A program made the position numbers and the translations under genes. Below the pieces are notes generated by a model. It did no database searches. It was not told the origin of the DNA and worked only from the letters and a program-made list of their open reading frames with translations. Below are positions 1 through 13,400 of a stretch of 64,000 bases of DNA, one piece after another (the stretch's first letter is position 1; every line of letters starts with the position of its first letter). Source of the stretch: Lepidonotus clava (Eukaryota > Annelida > Polychaeta > Phyllodocida > Polynoidae). Location of the stretch: contig OW387147.1 in assembly GCA_936440205.1 (NCBI GenBank), positions 28,235,629 to 28,299,628 of the forward strand, written 5' to 3'.

Positions 1-3000
1 AGGATCTTGACCCAAATTCCATACCACTACTAATCTAGTTAACGCAGATTGACGTAGTTTTGTTGCATGTATGGAAATTGTCTTCCAAGCGGCACGTATC
101 AAAGCTATTTGCTCTTGTCTTATCATGACGGTAAAACGTTTGAGGGACATTAGAAGTGGTTATCAACAACCATCCAGGTCACGTATGATACACTTCGACT
201 TTTGAAGTATGAGAATTTGCTAGGATCAATCTTATATTTGGTTCCAATTTATTTCTGATTGAAGTAAGTGTGCCTGACTGTTAACAGTAATCGTCAGATC
301 GTGAGGAATCCGTGTACCATGGGGGATACTTGGGTTGTTGGGTTCCACAGCTTATGTAACTTGGAATTGGCACGGTTAATTTGTTGTCTAGTTAAAGTAC
401 CAGGTACTTCAAACGTATATTTTAGGTGTAATTGTAGTTACTAAAGTAGGAAAAGTTAACAAACCAACAGGTGATAGTTGATGAGAACCGTCTGCATTAT
501 TTTTTTAAGGAAGAATTTATATTGGAGATGCATGGGCAGCTTGCTGACATAGTTTTGTAATTTAGGCACCCGGCCAGAGCGTGGAATGAAACCTTCATTT
601 CGAACAGGGTTCTAATTGATAAATACATTCTTTAAGCAAATATTCAAAGAGCAAATTATAAAATATATATGCACTTCACGCTCAATTTCAAAAAGTGAGT
701 AAACTCTTTGGCACTCTTGATGTAGTCGCGTGAACCTTCGCCAAGAGGGAGCAATTCAGTAACTTGGCGCTCAGTGTTCATGGAGGGTTTGATCCCTCAA
801 ATAAGGAATGTAGAGTCATGTTGTAAAATGTCTCAGTTGGCCGAGAAGAGGCCGCTTATAAAGGACCTAGGCATACAATGTTTGCCGAACTTGATCAGAG
901 TCAGCCATTGCTAACTCTAGAGCTGGCAGCAGCCCAACCTTTTACATCATCTTTGTTTTAGTTAAACCCTTAGAAAGAACCGATACAAAATTGTATCGGT
1001 TTTTTCTATTCCTATCTGGTCTCTTCCAATAATTTCTTTGGAAAAAAAAACACTATTAAATGCACTTGGCCTTAAAATTCAGCTGTAATGTGCCTATTAT
1101 GTCACGTGGTATTTTGGTTAGACTTGCTCGTTTCATATCTATCTGGCAATAATCTTAACTTGAGCCTAAAATAAAGTTGGTAGTTATGCTTCCTAAAGTA
1201 GAATGTGTATGTATAAGCGCTATGTTATTACGGTAGCCTTTTTGCTTGAGGCATACTTCCAGTGTTAACCACGAGTACAAGGAAGCCATACATCTAGACC
1301 AGTCATCGAATAAAACGTCTTTGGTACAGCCAGTGTGATGTGAGGGTGGTTCAAGTTTCAATAAGTTCAAGTACTTGAAGTAGTCTAGGTTCTGAAAAAC
1401 CAAATGGCTTCACGTTATGTGGAATGTATTGTGTTATCCAGGGTCTCCATTCAGTTAATTTATTTTCAAGATTCAATATTTTCTTAAGTGCTAATTCTAT
1501 ATTTATCTGTTCAGAATCACCCAGGAGGAAGGCGAGTGAGCTCCTCTACGTACTTGTGATAATTGGTTTAGTTATGTCAGTACGATAACAGTTTCTCGGC
1601 GTAACAATATGCATCGATAATTGTATTGAGTAGAAATCCAAGCCTTGCGTGCCAATTTGCAAAATTAACTCGCAAACTTTGTTATAATTATAGATGTTGA
1701 AACATCAATTCCTATTACCTATTTCTCTAGGGATGTCCAGTAAAAGTTACATTCATAAAAGAAAAAGCATATCAAGATATTTTAAATGATTAGTATGATT
1801 TACCAAACTAGCAGTAATAACATTAGGGTTAACCATGCACGTTAATGCTGATTATATTACCGTTCTTGTGTAAAGACACAGTTTTGTTTCCTTTTGTACC
1901 CATTTTCAGTAGGCCTTACCTACCTTTGTCATAAGACCCATTAAGTTAGCCATGTTAACCCATTAGACACAGGGTGCTACGTGTAGCGTGCAATTCACTC
2001 GGCCAGATGACGTAACTCAGAACACATAACATTGGACCTTCTCTGGTCAATACCCGGGTTCAATAATTGCCTTGACCTTTCCAGAACGCGGTAACCATTT
2101 TAGAAAACCATTTGGACCACCGTGCGTGTTACACGCGCTACTAAAACAAAAATAATTTTGGGTAAACTGTAGTGTTTTTAGCCAATTGAAAGCCGATAAA
2201 ATAGATCAGGATTTATTAACAACGTATTATGTTATTCCTATATCGATAAAAGTGTACTATTTTTTTCTAAATAGCGGTGTGCTATTTTCTTGTGCCCTGT
2301 CATGGTCTAAAACTGTAGTTAGTTGAAACCATACAAGATTGTTATCACGGAAATAAGACTGTTATGCTGGTCTTCGGAGTGGACGATCAGAAAACTATAC
2401 CTACTCATAAATATATATATACTGTTTCAAATTGAACTGAAAGGCAAGGAATACCCTTCTTTGAATTCGTTTGATAACAAAAAAATCCCGTTAAAGCTGG
2501 ACTCCTAGAAATATTATTTTTCATAATACCTTTATAGGTCGAGCTTAGCTGTCTGTTCCTAATGTTTTATTTTTTGGGGCCACTTATTTTCTGTTTAATA
2601 GACATACGACCGAGCCCAGGGTTTACCTAATGACTTCTTATAGATTAGATGACATGTTCTGGTGAAGAGCGTACATTAGATCAGTTCGAACCGGCCCACT
2701 CCCCACCACGTGTCCCTGAGCCCCAGCAGCGAGCTGCTCGGGTTATTTTCGGCCCGCTGAGCTGCTCACTGGGTCAGGGTGTGTGGTGCTCCAGCTGCTC
2801 GCCCTGAGTCTGAGTTACTCATGGGTTCAGCCTACACAGTTTAGGGTGTTCACTTGAATCTGGTACACGCAGAGAGCTGCTCTCTACAAGGTGACGTGTC
2901 CAGGTGAGTTGCTCAGTCCATCCCTGGCCCATTTCCTGGTCTATTCTTTATACTACTTTGAGAGTAAATTAGGTTGGTAGCTTTTCCTCTTCATGGCTTG

Positions 3001-4268
3001 GAGGTTCAGATAGAGCTAGAAACTCAATGAATGGTTGGTGTAACGTAATGTTTACGCTACACGAGCATCACATTGTAAACATGTAGCAGAGTGCCACTTT
3101 GTCAGACCAGCTGCTCAGGTTTCAGTGGGAACGAGCAAATGTAACCTGATGTTTCCCGATGTATATTGAACGCACGGAATTAGCACACAATGTACTAGTA
3201 GAAACAGAAAGTATCGGATGTACCGGTTCGGCAAAGGCTTTAGCGTAGGGTTGTGAAATATTATCAAATTTGATTTAACATTGATATAGTCTGTTACTGT
3301 TAGGGAAATTCATAATTTTGAATCACTTTGTAGAGTAGATAATGAGTTGTAGTTTAGATACAGAGACTGTGTAATCGTTAGCATTGTGGTTTGTGTCTGC
3401 TGTATCAGGCTTTCCTGATGTTGTGGTCGCCTGACCCAGATCACAGTTGACCCGCCCCCGTCATATGTAAGCAGTGCGATATGTGTCACGTCCAACGTGG
3501 TTCCCCGTTTGTTACACTAGGGTTACATTCCGCTCAGATAGTTTACATTGTTGTTTATAACGTCGTCCGCGACGTTCATATTCAGCTAATATAGTGAAAT
3601 GAAGACAGCAGTGGGCCACCAATCTGAAGGCCGCCGGCCTCATCCCAAGAACCATGCATTAGCAGTAATTGGAAATATCGGCATATCGTATCAAAACCCA
3701 AATAAAATATGCATGGGGAATGCAATAATTACCACAGAAACTCACTGAAACACAAAGAATGCTGTATTGGTAAGGACAACAGCAAATTGTATTCCCCTAA
3801 TGGATTCTTTTTAATAATTTAAAAAAAAAAAGAATTATTTTTATTGAGGAAATAATACTTGAGGCTCAATGCTTCTAAGTTCGATGAGTCTGGTCGATGT
3901 GTAGGAAGTACACTTATAAAGTTCCAGCACTAGTAGGTCTTCATTGGGCTATTATGTCCTGATCCTTGTTGAGTGGTGTACTTTACTAATTACCATAATT
4001 AACCCTTATATCATTGGCCCAATTACACAACCAGAGCAGACATGCTATTCTATCGTCTGGAAAAAGATGTTGATAGAATATTGGGTATTTTACGGGATTA
4101 TTTTTCTACATTGATCCTTTGTATAAAATATGTTAATTTAAAAAACTTGTTACAGATGCGCGGATATTGTTTTTATTCCACTCAAAATATGTGAACCCTT
4201 TCAGGCTTAACAGGAAAATTTAATGAAGGTCAAAGACCTTAACGTGAGTGTGTATTCCCTGTTTGCAG
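1..4268. other. Upstream noncoding stretch, probably intron
   Basis: No exon of convincing quality. Exon 1 starts in phase 1, so an upstream coding exon must exist, but I cannot place it here with confidence. A GC-richer patch at about 2690-2960 holds one weak 31-nt exon candidate (2873-2903). A TATA-like box at 857-862 is followed by a perfect 11-bp stem-loop with a T run at 978-1005. Confidence 0.5.
978..1005 (+). other. Perfect 11-bp stem-loop followed by T6
   Basis: The arms AACCGATACAA and TTGTATCGGTT are separated by two bases and followed directly by a run of T. A TATAAA box lies about 120 bases upstream at 857-862. This could be the end of a short Pol III transcript, or part of an old repeat. 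No known small RNA was recognised. Confidence 0.35.
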
Positions 4269-4400
4269 ATCAGATCCACTTCCTTGAGGAGGAGCTCGAG
4301 CGGAGTAACGATGACGCCGAGAAGGCCCTACAGGAGATGCGCGACAAATACGAGCGGGAGATCAAGACACTGAGAGAGGCCGCCCGGCAACATGCGCCAG
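4269..4400 (+). CDS. AKAP9: AKAP9-like coding exon 1 of window
   Basis: Phase 1 to 1, 132 nt. The acceptor follows TTTGCAG and the donor is GTCAGT. Encodes coiled coil beginning IHFLEEELERSNDDAEKALQ with regular a/d leucines. The ATG at 4223 upstream is in the intron and is not the gene start, because the exon opens inside a codon. Confidence 0.85.
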
Positions 4401-7400
4401 GTCAGTTACATCAATTATAAAACACCTACCTACACATATCTAATTGCTCAGAACCAGCCGTGTACAGTGTGTTTCATAATTCCTCCCGCCCAACTTTGAG
4501 GTATTAAAGATACTAAAGACCAACTTACATAGTTCAAGGCTTATAGAAGCATTACGGAATATAGCTCAAAATCTAAGTTCCCCTTAATAATTAATTGTTT
4601 ACAATAAGATGTATATTCTATTATGGGAAGATACGTTTCCTTCCAATGCATTTTTGCAGCGGTGTCATAGCCAAGGACCCCGATGAATAAACTGATAGTT
4701 GATTCCCTCACTGCACTTTTCTTTCCTACCCCACACCTCCTCTGTAACCGGGGGAAGTGTTATAAACGTGCATGTTTCAAAGTGAGATCTGCCTACAGGT
4801 GACCTAGGTGAGAGTGACGACCCGGGCGGCGGGGACCACGATCTGTCCCGCCTGTCGCGACAACACGAGGAGGAACTCCAGGAGTTAGAACAGGAGCACC
4901 AGCAGAAGCTCGGCCTGGTGGAAAGGTTCCACGCCGTGAGTAGCTCTATGGTGTTTGTCAAGGAGAGGTTGTAATAAGTAAAGATGTTATATAGGAGAAA
5001 ACATAACCGTCAGTAAATTATGTAGGTTTTCACTCGCCTACTATTTAAGAAATGGATTAATATTCACAAGAATACCATACAATGGGAAAACTGCATTTCA
5101 TTTCCCACCTTTAGGTTTCAAGCTTTTATAACATGACGAGCAACTGAATTCTTTTGAATTATAACAGTATAATACGTGATCTAATTATGTCAGTGTGTTC
5201 TGAACTAATGGGGTTTGTTTTATTCTTCAGGAAGCTGCGGAGAAGCTGAAGTCGGAGGCTGAGCGCAAACTCGCCTCTGAACTTGAACAGCTCCGCGAGC
5301 AACTTGAGCAGGAAAAACAGGTAGGGCTTGTTCAAATTTGTATTATTTTGTAACCAGTATTGAATGGGTAACCAACAGTCAGGACACATGGGTACCAGTA
5401 GCTCATTTTGCAAGTAGTAGATGTTTTGTGTGCCTTTGCAACTGTCGTTTTTTAATGTTCGTAAGCAAACAGATAAAACAGTTACATGTTCTTTGGTTTT
5501 GATAAAGTAGCTTCGGGACCGTAGTAACCTAATGAAAGTTTTGTGTGAATTAACTACCGGTTACAGAAATGACCGAATACCAGTGGTATAGTAATGCATT
5601 GTATTTGAAGACGGTTTTCAAGTAGGCCAGCTATGTACTGCGTTTCAATTGTCACTATGACTCAAAAGTTTTCCTCGTCCAATACGTTCATTGTAGTCTC
5701 GGGATTATAGTCTTACCTACAATATTGGCCCAAAGTTCAGCATTCAAGACTTCTGATAAGACTTGAACCGAGTTTGATCTTTGTCCAAGACTTGACATGT
5801 GGAAATGTGATCGTACAAAAAATACAGGGGAAGTGAGAGTGGTTTAGTTCACTGGGTCCACTTGAGGTTCAATGGGGTCAGTGAACAGCTGGGAGATTCC
5901 CACGGGACGGGACTCCCAGTGTCTCTCCAACTACCGTAAAACTGTAGGTAACTAGTGCTTGCACACATCCAGTCTCACCAAGTGCTATACAGATAAAATC
6001 AGTTTATTGAGGGTTTTATATTAGCTAAGCTGAGGCGTTATTACAATGGGAAATGATGTTAGAGATATTCCAATGAAGTTGTTATGAAAGTTCATCTGTA
6101 AACCTGAAAGTAACATTCAAACCAAACAACTGATGTTCTGACTTTTCGGTATTTCCTCGTTTTCGTGTATTTACCGTAACAAGTCCAGAGGACTTGCGGT
6201 TGTAGGGACTGGGTGTTTTGGTCAATATGGTTTAGGGTAGTTCGTTATTTTGACGAGTAGTTTGTACTGGACATGTCGTCACGGATAAGTTCTGACCATG
6301 TTATAATGCTTTCATTAGAGGAAACTGGATATTTAATATGACGTTGGAGTTTCTCGTTTGGAACCATTCGACGTACGATTATGATATACTGTTCACTATG
6401 GAAATTTGACCAAAACACAGGGAATTATGTTTGACCAACATCAGCATTTTCCTATTTGTAAGATTCAGCTTTCACTTTTCAGAGAATTATATTATTTCAT
6501 TTTTTTCTCGGACAAGAAAAAGAATCTGTAATGACATTTTTAAACTTGAATACCTTGAGATCAGAACAAATCATCAAAACCATAACAAGGGAAAATTTAC
6601 CGTGGGATAGAAATAACTCAGGGAGAACACAGGGAATTTGATCGCAAATTTTCAATGGGGACCCTGAACTATGTGTAAATGATGGATGGACATAAAAGAT
6701 CATATTTTCAGGTCTATATATCTTCGTTTGCCACAAAACCATACCAGTTATTAGGGGTAGCCTAGTCATATCTTAGACAAATTCGCATTTCAGTTGGTCA
6801 AATCTGGTCGCTTTTCTTTTGAGACATTTCTCAAATACACCATAATGTTTCCATTAACTGTGCAGCTTCTTTGATTGCATTACTTTTTAAAACCAAACAC
6901 AAACCGAAGAGTACTAAACCCATTCTTCACCATTACCCCCAGGAGGAGGTGAAGAAGGTGTGCGGCCCCCTGGAGCAGCAGATCATCGAGCTGCGGCTAC
7001 ATCTGGAGGAGACTGAGGGGCGGGACACGCAGGACGGCGGGGAGGAGGAGGAGCTGGAGCGCCGCATGGACCAGATCAGCCGGCTCTCTGAGCTGCTCGC
7101 CGACCGCGGGGAGGAGCTCACCAAGGTCTGTTTACCAAAATGTTTGTAGAGTTGTTAATATGAAATTTATTTATCATCAGTATGCCGGACAGGTACAAAC
7201 AGGAATACATAGAGCGAATATTTCTATCGAACATCATTGCCTATTTATGGTTGGATTGATTGCATTAGTCCTACCTAAGTTCTACGCGTATCAAATAAAA
7301 TGAAGCTATAAGTTTGATAGAAAATCAGAAATACAAGCTTGTATGGACCATACTAACTTAACTTTGATTAAATACTTCTATAACAATTACGTGAAAGTCT

Positions 7401-10400
7401 TTGCATTGGACACACCATGTAGCTCTGAAAACAATTATAACGTCACTCTAACACTGTCCTGAACTAGGAATATACACCATTTCGCTTGGAAGATCAAGCT
7501 CGCGTGAAAGCATTGAGGAAATAAAAAATGAACAATAACAACACAGAATCAAAAACGAGATAATATCTTCTCCCACATCTTTATATATCTCACCCACCCT
7601 GTGCTCAGGCTGAGGAGCATATCGCTGACCTGGAGAAGAAGCTGGCCGACCAGAAGGAGGACTACGACCTGATGGTGGCCCGGTATGAGACCGAGGAGCG
7701 TGGCGACGGGAACAGGGAGCGCCTACTGCAGGTCGACATGGAGCAGCTCAGTCAGGAGAGGTGAGCAGCTCATTTAGTACTACACTGAATTGACAAGGGG
7801 GAATATTGACGCGCTAGCGGAAGATATATGTGTGTTTGATTGCAAGCTATGTGACTGTCTCAAAGTCTCAGAAACCCCTTCCCAAATAATGCCAGAGGCG
7901 GTTATGAGATTCATTGTCAGAATCACCTGTCCAGTATACCACTGGTGGGTATTGTTTTTATGTTGCAGCCCCTTTAATGGATGTTACATGATGAATTTTC
8001 TGTTAATAAGTATGAACATAATGGCAGTAGTCTTGGTTGGTAGCAATGAGTGACGCTGCAGGTTTGACCTAAAAACAAACAACTTTAACTATAATAGGCT
8101 ATATTAGGATGTTAAACCTTGTTTTCTTTAGCACAAAAAAATCTTGTTTCCTGTCATGCATTTTTGAAATAGAGACGTATTGTTCCAATGATCTAAAATT
8201 CCATACGGTTATATATATTCAAAATAAATAGTTTAGCTTTTAGCCCCCATAAGTGTATATCTGTCTGTAAAGAAAGGTTCCCCTGTGTTTTTGCCATGTC
8301 CATGTACAATCGACCTAAGATATATATGTTCACGTCTTTATTTTCTTTGTCTGGTACAGGGACACCCTCCAACAAGCCAACGACCGCCTACTACAGATCT
8401 TATCAGACACAGTGAAGGCCAACCTGGTATCAGAGGAGCGGATTAACCGGCGACTGGCTGGACTGGTCGCCGAAGGTAGCCGCCTCTCGAGCGCCTCAGG
8501 CACCAGTCATCGGGAGAGCGGGGTGGGCAGTGACCGTGCCGAGAGTTCAGACCTAGCCTCAGGAGGCCATAAAGGTACATACACAGCTTATCATTGTAAT
8601 TAGATGGATTGTGCTGGATTTCTAAGTAAAATTGACTAAGATAAAAGATAAAATGGTAGCTTTCAGAGATGCAATTTTTCCTACTTTTTTTTAGACTTTG
8701 GATTTCCCTATTTTTTAATGATTTGAATCACACAACTGATGCTCCAAAATTTCCCCAATGTCTGTATTTTAGTACCATTATTATTTTTGAATGTTAATTC
8801 GAAGTCCGGGGTTTATTCCTTAAGGGTCAAAACAAAAAGTAGGGTCATTTCGTTTTTTACCTTTTCAAACATCTGAAGAAACATCTTTTGATTTGTCTAT
8901 AAGGGGGAAAAAAGCCGGTATATCCAAATAAATATGCTGGAAAGTAGGCAGAGTCCATTCCTAAATAAAGGTCATTTCCTCAGTTTGGTAATTGCCTCTT
9001 TCGTTTCCTTTGAACAGGAGGTCACTTAGATGATGAAACTTTAGAGACGAGCGCTGCTTCCATGTTCTCAGATGAGGGGCTGGACCTCTCACAGCGCGTC
9101 AACGAAAGCATCTTCGCCGGGCCCGACCTAGACCCAGACGGCGAAGAGGTCATCATAGGTAAGTGGTTACACTCGGGATGCCAGACACTGAGATTTTATC
9201 ACATGTCCCTGGGAAATGGGCCTTCTCTTTTACAAGGTGTTGGTACTTTACGCATTGGGAAAATGGGAATACCTTTTATAATGCTATTTGATATTTACTA
9301 ATATTACACCTACTTTCTGCATGGCTTGATTTGTAGGTGACAGCTATAAAGCTATTGTATTAATACAATGTTCAACTTGTTAATTTTGGCAGATACTGGT
9401 AAGGATTTATTATGGAATTATTAGAGTGTCATTTTTCAAGGATTAAACTAAAAGTCTTTTTTTTTTGTTTATTTGATTATGCGGACGTCTTAACATTATG
9501 TTATACACATTAAGTTTACAGAAATACTGTTATGTTAAGTTTGCAGTGATGTTAGATTATTAAAATGAAAATATATGGCGTGAAATTTATTTAATGTATT
9601 CTAAAAAGTGTGGGTAATGAATTTAAAAAGTTAAACAAACATTTGTAATCAGCATTAAACGTAATATCACAGCTTGTCTACAGTTTGGTGCAGTGACAGT
9701 ATTAACTAACAAAGCTGGGAATGGTCCCAAAGTATCCTTTAAAACTTTTTATTGTGGCCAGCAAAAACACAACAAAAAGTAAAAAGATGCGCGATTTGCT
9801 CCTCAGTTTGATTTAATAACATACATGGGTGTTGTGAATGTTGTAACCATTTGGTGTTGCCTTATAACCATTTGGTGTTGCCTTATAAACACGGTGTGTT
9901 TCAGATCCCGAGCAGATACTTAACGCCGCAGGTATTAAACACTACTAAACCCAGCACAGCGTGCTTCACATATAAACAGTACACTGTCTTAGGGGTCCTC
10001 GACTGATGAGACATTCTTCTAAACATATACTCCAACACCATAACAATTATTTGTTAATTTAAACAAAAAAAGCAATTATTTTATCATTTTTCTTGTCTTT
10101 TTTTTTGGAAAAGAAAATTTTTATTTTTCTTGCATTCGGAATGTCTTGATCTCATCGAAGACTTGAAGCAACTTTTCTACTCTTTCTCCGACTTGGATTT
10201 GCCTTTTCAGTTCCCATTCAACGGCATGGCTTAAAAATCTCTATATTAATTAAGGTTAAGCTTAAGTTCTTTTTGCTATTATCTTATTGCTATTTATTGC
10301 TGCAATTGCATTATGCAATGCATGAGAATTTCATCTAGAATTCTAAAAGATTAATGGAGCAAGACATGTATATTTTGATAAGAATAAGTAATATTTTTAA

Positions 10401-13400
10401 CCTCCTTCATGCTGTCCAAATAGTGAACTGTTTCAGTAAATACTGGGAAGAGAAAGAGTTTTACAAACATTAGCTTCTCACTGTTGACGCGAACCTTTCC
10501 AGAATCTCACAGCTTTGTATGTATTCCAACAGCTGTGATTAAATGCTCATCTTTTTCTTGCATCTATAACTGCATTTCCTTGCCACTTATATATTCTCGT
10601 ATGTCAACAAATTTGTTGCAAACAGAGAAATATATATTATTATGATTTTTCTGACTTATCAATATGAATTTTATGCTTATGGTCGTCTTGTATCTGTATT
10701 CCGTCTGCGATAAAGCTTTCTTCAATTTGTTATCATATTATTATGTGTCTTTGTGATCTGATTCGATTTTATCAAGGATAATACATCTACAATACAATAA
10801 TCATAACAATATTTTCATTATGTAGCATTGATAACATCTATCAATTTACAAACAAGACTACAATACTTCTAACAATACACCTTATAACAAATTAGAAAAC
10901 CCGGATTAGGTTAATAGAATTAGCCTCCTCTACGACAGGGGATCCTGTGCCTATCCATTAGTCTTTGTACGTACGTCCAATTGCCTTTTGCCTCTAGTGC
11001 GAGTTATGGTTGGACATTTGAAAAGTGTAGCTAGTAGCCTTTGGGTGACTAGATCCCTAGACTGAAATCCACAAAGATTATTAAACTTACGAATAAGATA
11101 ATTAACCAACTACCGGTACATATTAGTCTTTTCATAAGTAAATTTCACAGTCAGAAACAAACTTACAATCCTAGAAACTTACAATGAATGCCTTTCGGTT
11201 CCGAAATCTATGTAAATCCACAGCATGCTGAATATAGAATAAACCAAACAAATTTAATATATGTTTGTAATGAACTAGGTAGGCCATATTAAAATTATCC
11301 ATGCCTTTTAATTTCAAAATGTTATTCGCTTATGTCTAATGGGTATTCTGTATTCCTCTCAAAACCGAAAGGAATGTCTTCAGTTTCACCGACAAGTTTA
11401 ATTTTAAATGGAAAATATTTGGCTACATCTATTCAATTCAAGATAATATGTTAAATAATAACTTGATCATCACAGACGCAGGTAACCGCCTTCAGCAGGC
11501 AGTAGAACGACTCCTCGATATGATTGTGAGTTCAACACGCCAGCTTCATGATGCGCAGTCAACACAGCGAGACCTGGTGGCCAGCCTGACGAGTCGCTCG
11601 GAGGAGTCACAGAGTCTGGGCGTCCAGGTGGAGGATCTCAAACAACGACTCAAAGACGAGAATGAAGCCAAAGCCTTCCTCGCCGTCGAACTCAATAAGG
11701 CAGAAGGTGAGTGTGTTTGGGTCAACTAGGTCTATTGTGTGGGTGTGGCCCACTAACCTATTTCGTACTGGTTCCATGTCTCTTGCTGAAAAGCAACAAA
11801 TGTTTTGATAAGTTAAATAAAGTGTTGAATTTTTCTTGCAAAAGAATATACCAGGTATTTTATTACTATCCATTATTTTGACTGTTTCCTTTTCATTCAA
11901 GACCACATTGATAGAGAGAGATTCAAGGAAACATTGAAATTGTTGATACATTCTTAATCCTGAATAAACCACATACTTGCATGAGGTCAGTAAACGCTAA
12001 ATCTGTGCAAATTGAACAGTCCTTTCTACTAGATAGTCATACCTTAAAATCCGATAGGCTCTTATGGAAATCTTCACATTGTCCTCCCCATCCAGGCCTG
12101 GTGCAGGGTTACTCGGACGAGAAGCGGCAGCTGGAGGACGCCTTGTCCACCCTGGAGGAGAAGAAGGAGGAGCTCATCATCGAGCTGGAGCGGGCCCAGG
12201 GCCGGCTGCACCAACTGGAGGACGCTGAGGACGAGATCATGGCCCGTGAGAACGCCCTGGAGCGCCAACAACAGAGCCTGGAGCAGAGCCTCAATGAGGA
12301 GGACCAAGGTAAGGTGCTGCCGCCTGCCGGGAGGTGGAGACATTAGTCGGGGGCAGTAGGGGTCAGCTGGTGTCAGGAATGCCAACTAAGGTAGAAACCA
12401 TCTCTTTGTGGTGTTAGCTAACTTTAATCTGGTTCTAAGTGGGACTCCTTCACTGACATTTCCTTCATCAAATTACATAAAGGGAAAAAATCAAATATTC
12501 TGAGAAAAGATTCATCAGAAAACGTCCTTGAAGAGTTTAGAGGAGTACCAGTTTGGTGATGGCTGAAGCCCACGAACTTTGGAAGGAAATGTCATTGAGT
12601 TGTCAATAATGCATTCTTCCCCCGTCAAAACTGTATCGTGTTCTGTGTACCAATAGGAGTGTGACGTTCATAAAGTAGAAACGGTACCTGAAAGGTTTGT
12701 CTCACTGCATCCCGTCTTACTTCTCTGTCTCTTCACTCTCTGAAGTATATACTTCTCACCCAAATCCACAGAATTGGCACGCTACTATTTTGGCACTTCA
12801 CTTTTCACAATTTCCCAACAATACATGTCTTTTCCCAATAGCCCTTCGTGTGCAATACCTTTAGCTACTTTTTAAAATAAAAGCGAAAACAAGGATAACA
12901 TATTTAATGATATATTTCCGAAAGTATGTGCCTTCAACGAAACCTAGATTGAAATATTGCCAAAAGACGTATTAACAGTTCTGAAAATATCATATCTTTA
13001 AAAAAAAAAACATAACTAGATTTAAGGCCATCCTGCTTTATTCGTCGCTGTAGGGCTGTCTGCATAGCTACAGCTTTGGAATAACAGAGCTAGTTCTCTA
13101 ATATGAATTACAACGTTGTGTAACTCTAGGATTAAGTGGACTACTTCAATGTGACGTGGGTTCTCAGTAGGCTCTACCTGATCTACAGGTTGATTAAATG
13201 TTAACTTCACCCTATACGAACCTTTTACGGATAAGGCACTCTTAACCAATATTTTAGATGGGAATATCCTTTGTAAATAAAATCTGTCGAGTAGTTATTG
13301 TTTCAGATACTTATATAATTACGTTGTATGTACATATTAATAGGTTGGGGAATTTGTAGAACTTTATGGTGTATGTTATGTAATTAATCATCTGATTATT

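Noticed and set aside
978-1005. Stem-loop plus T run read as a bacterial intrinsic terminator
   Set aside because: The window is clearly an animal gene, so bacterial termination does not apply. Kept only as a stem-loop of unknown role.
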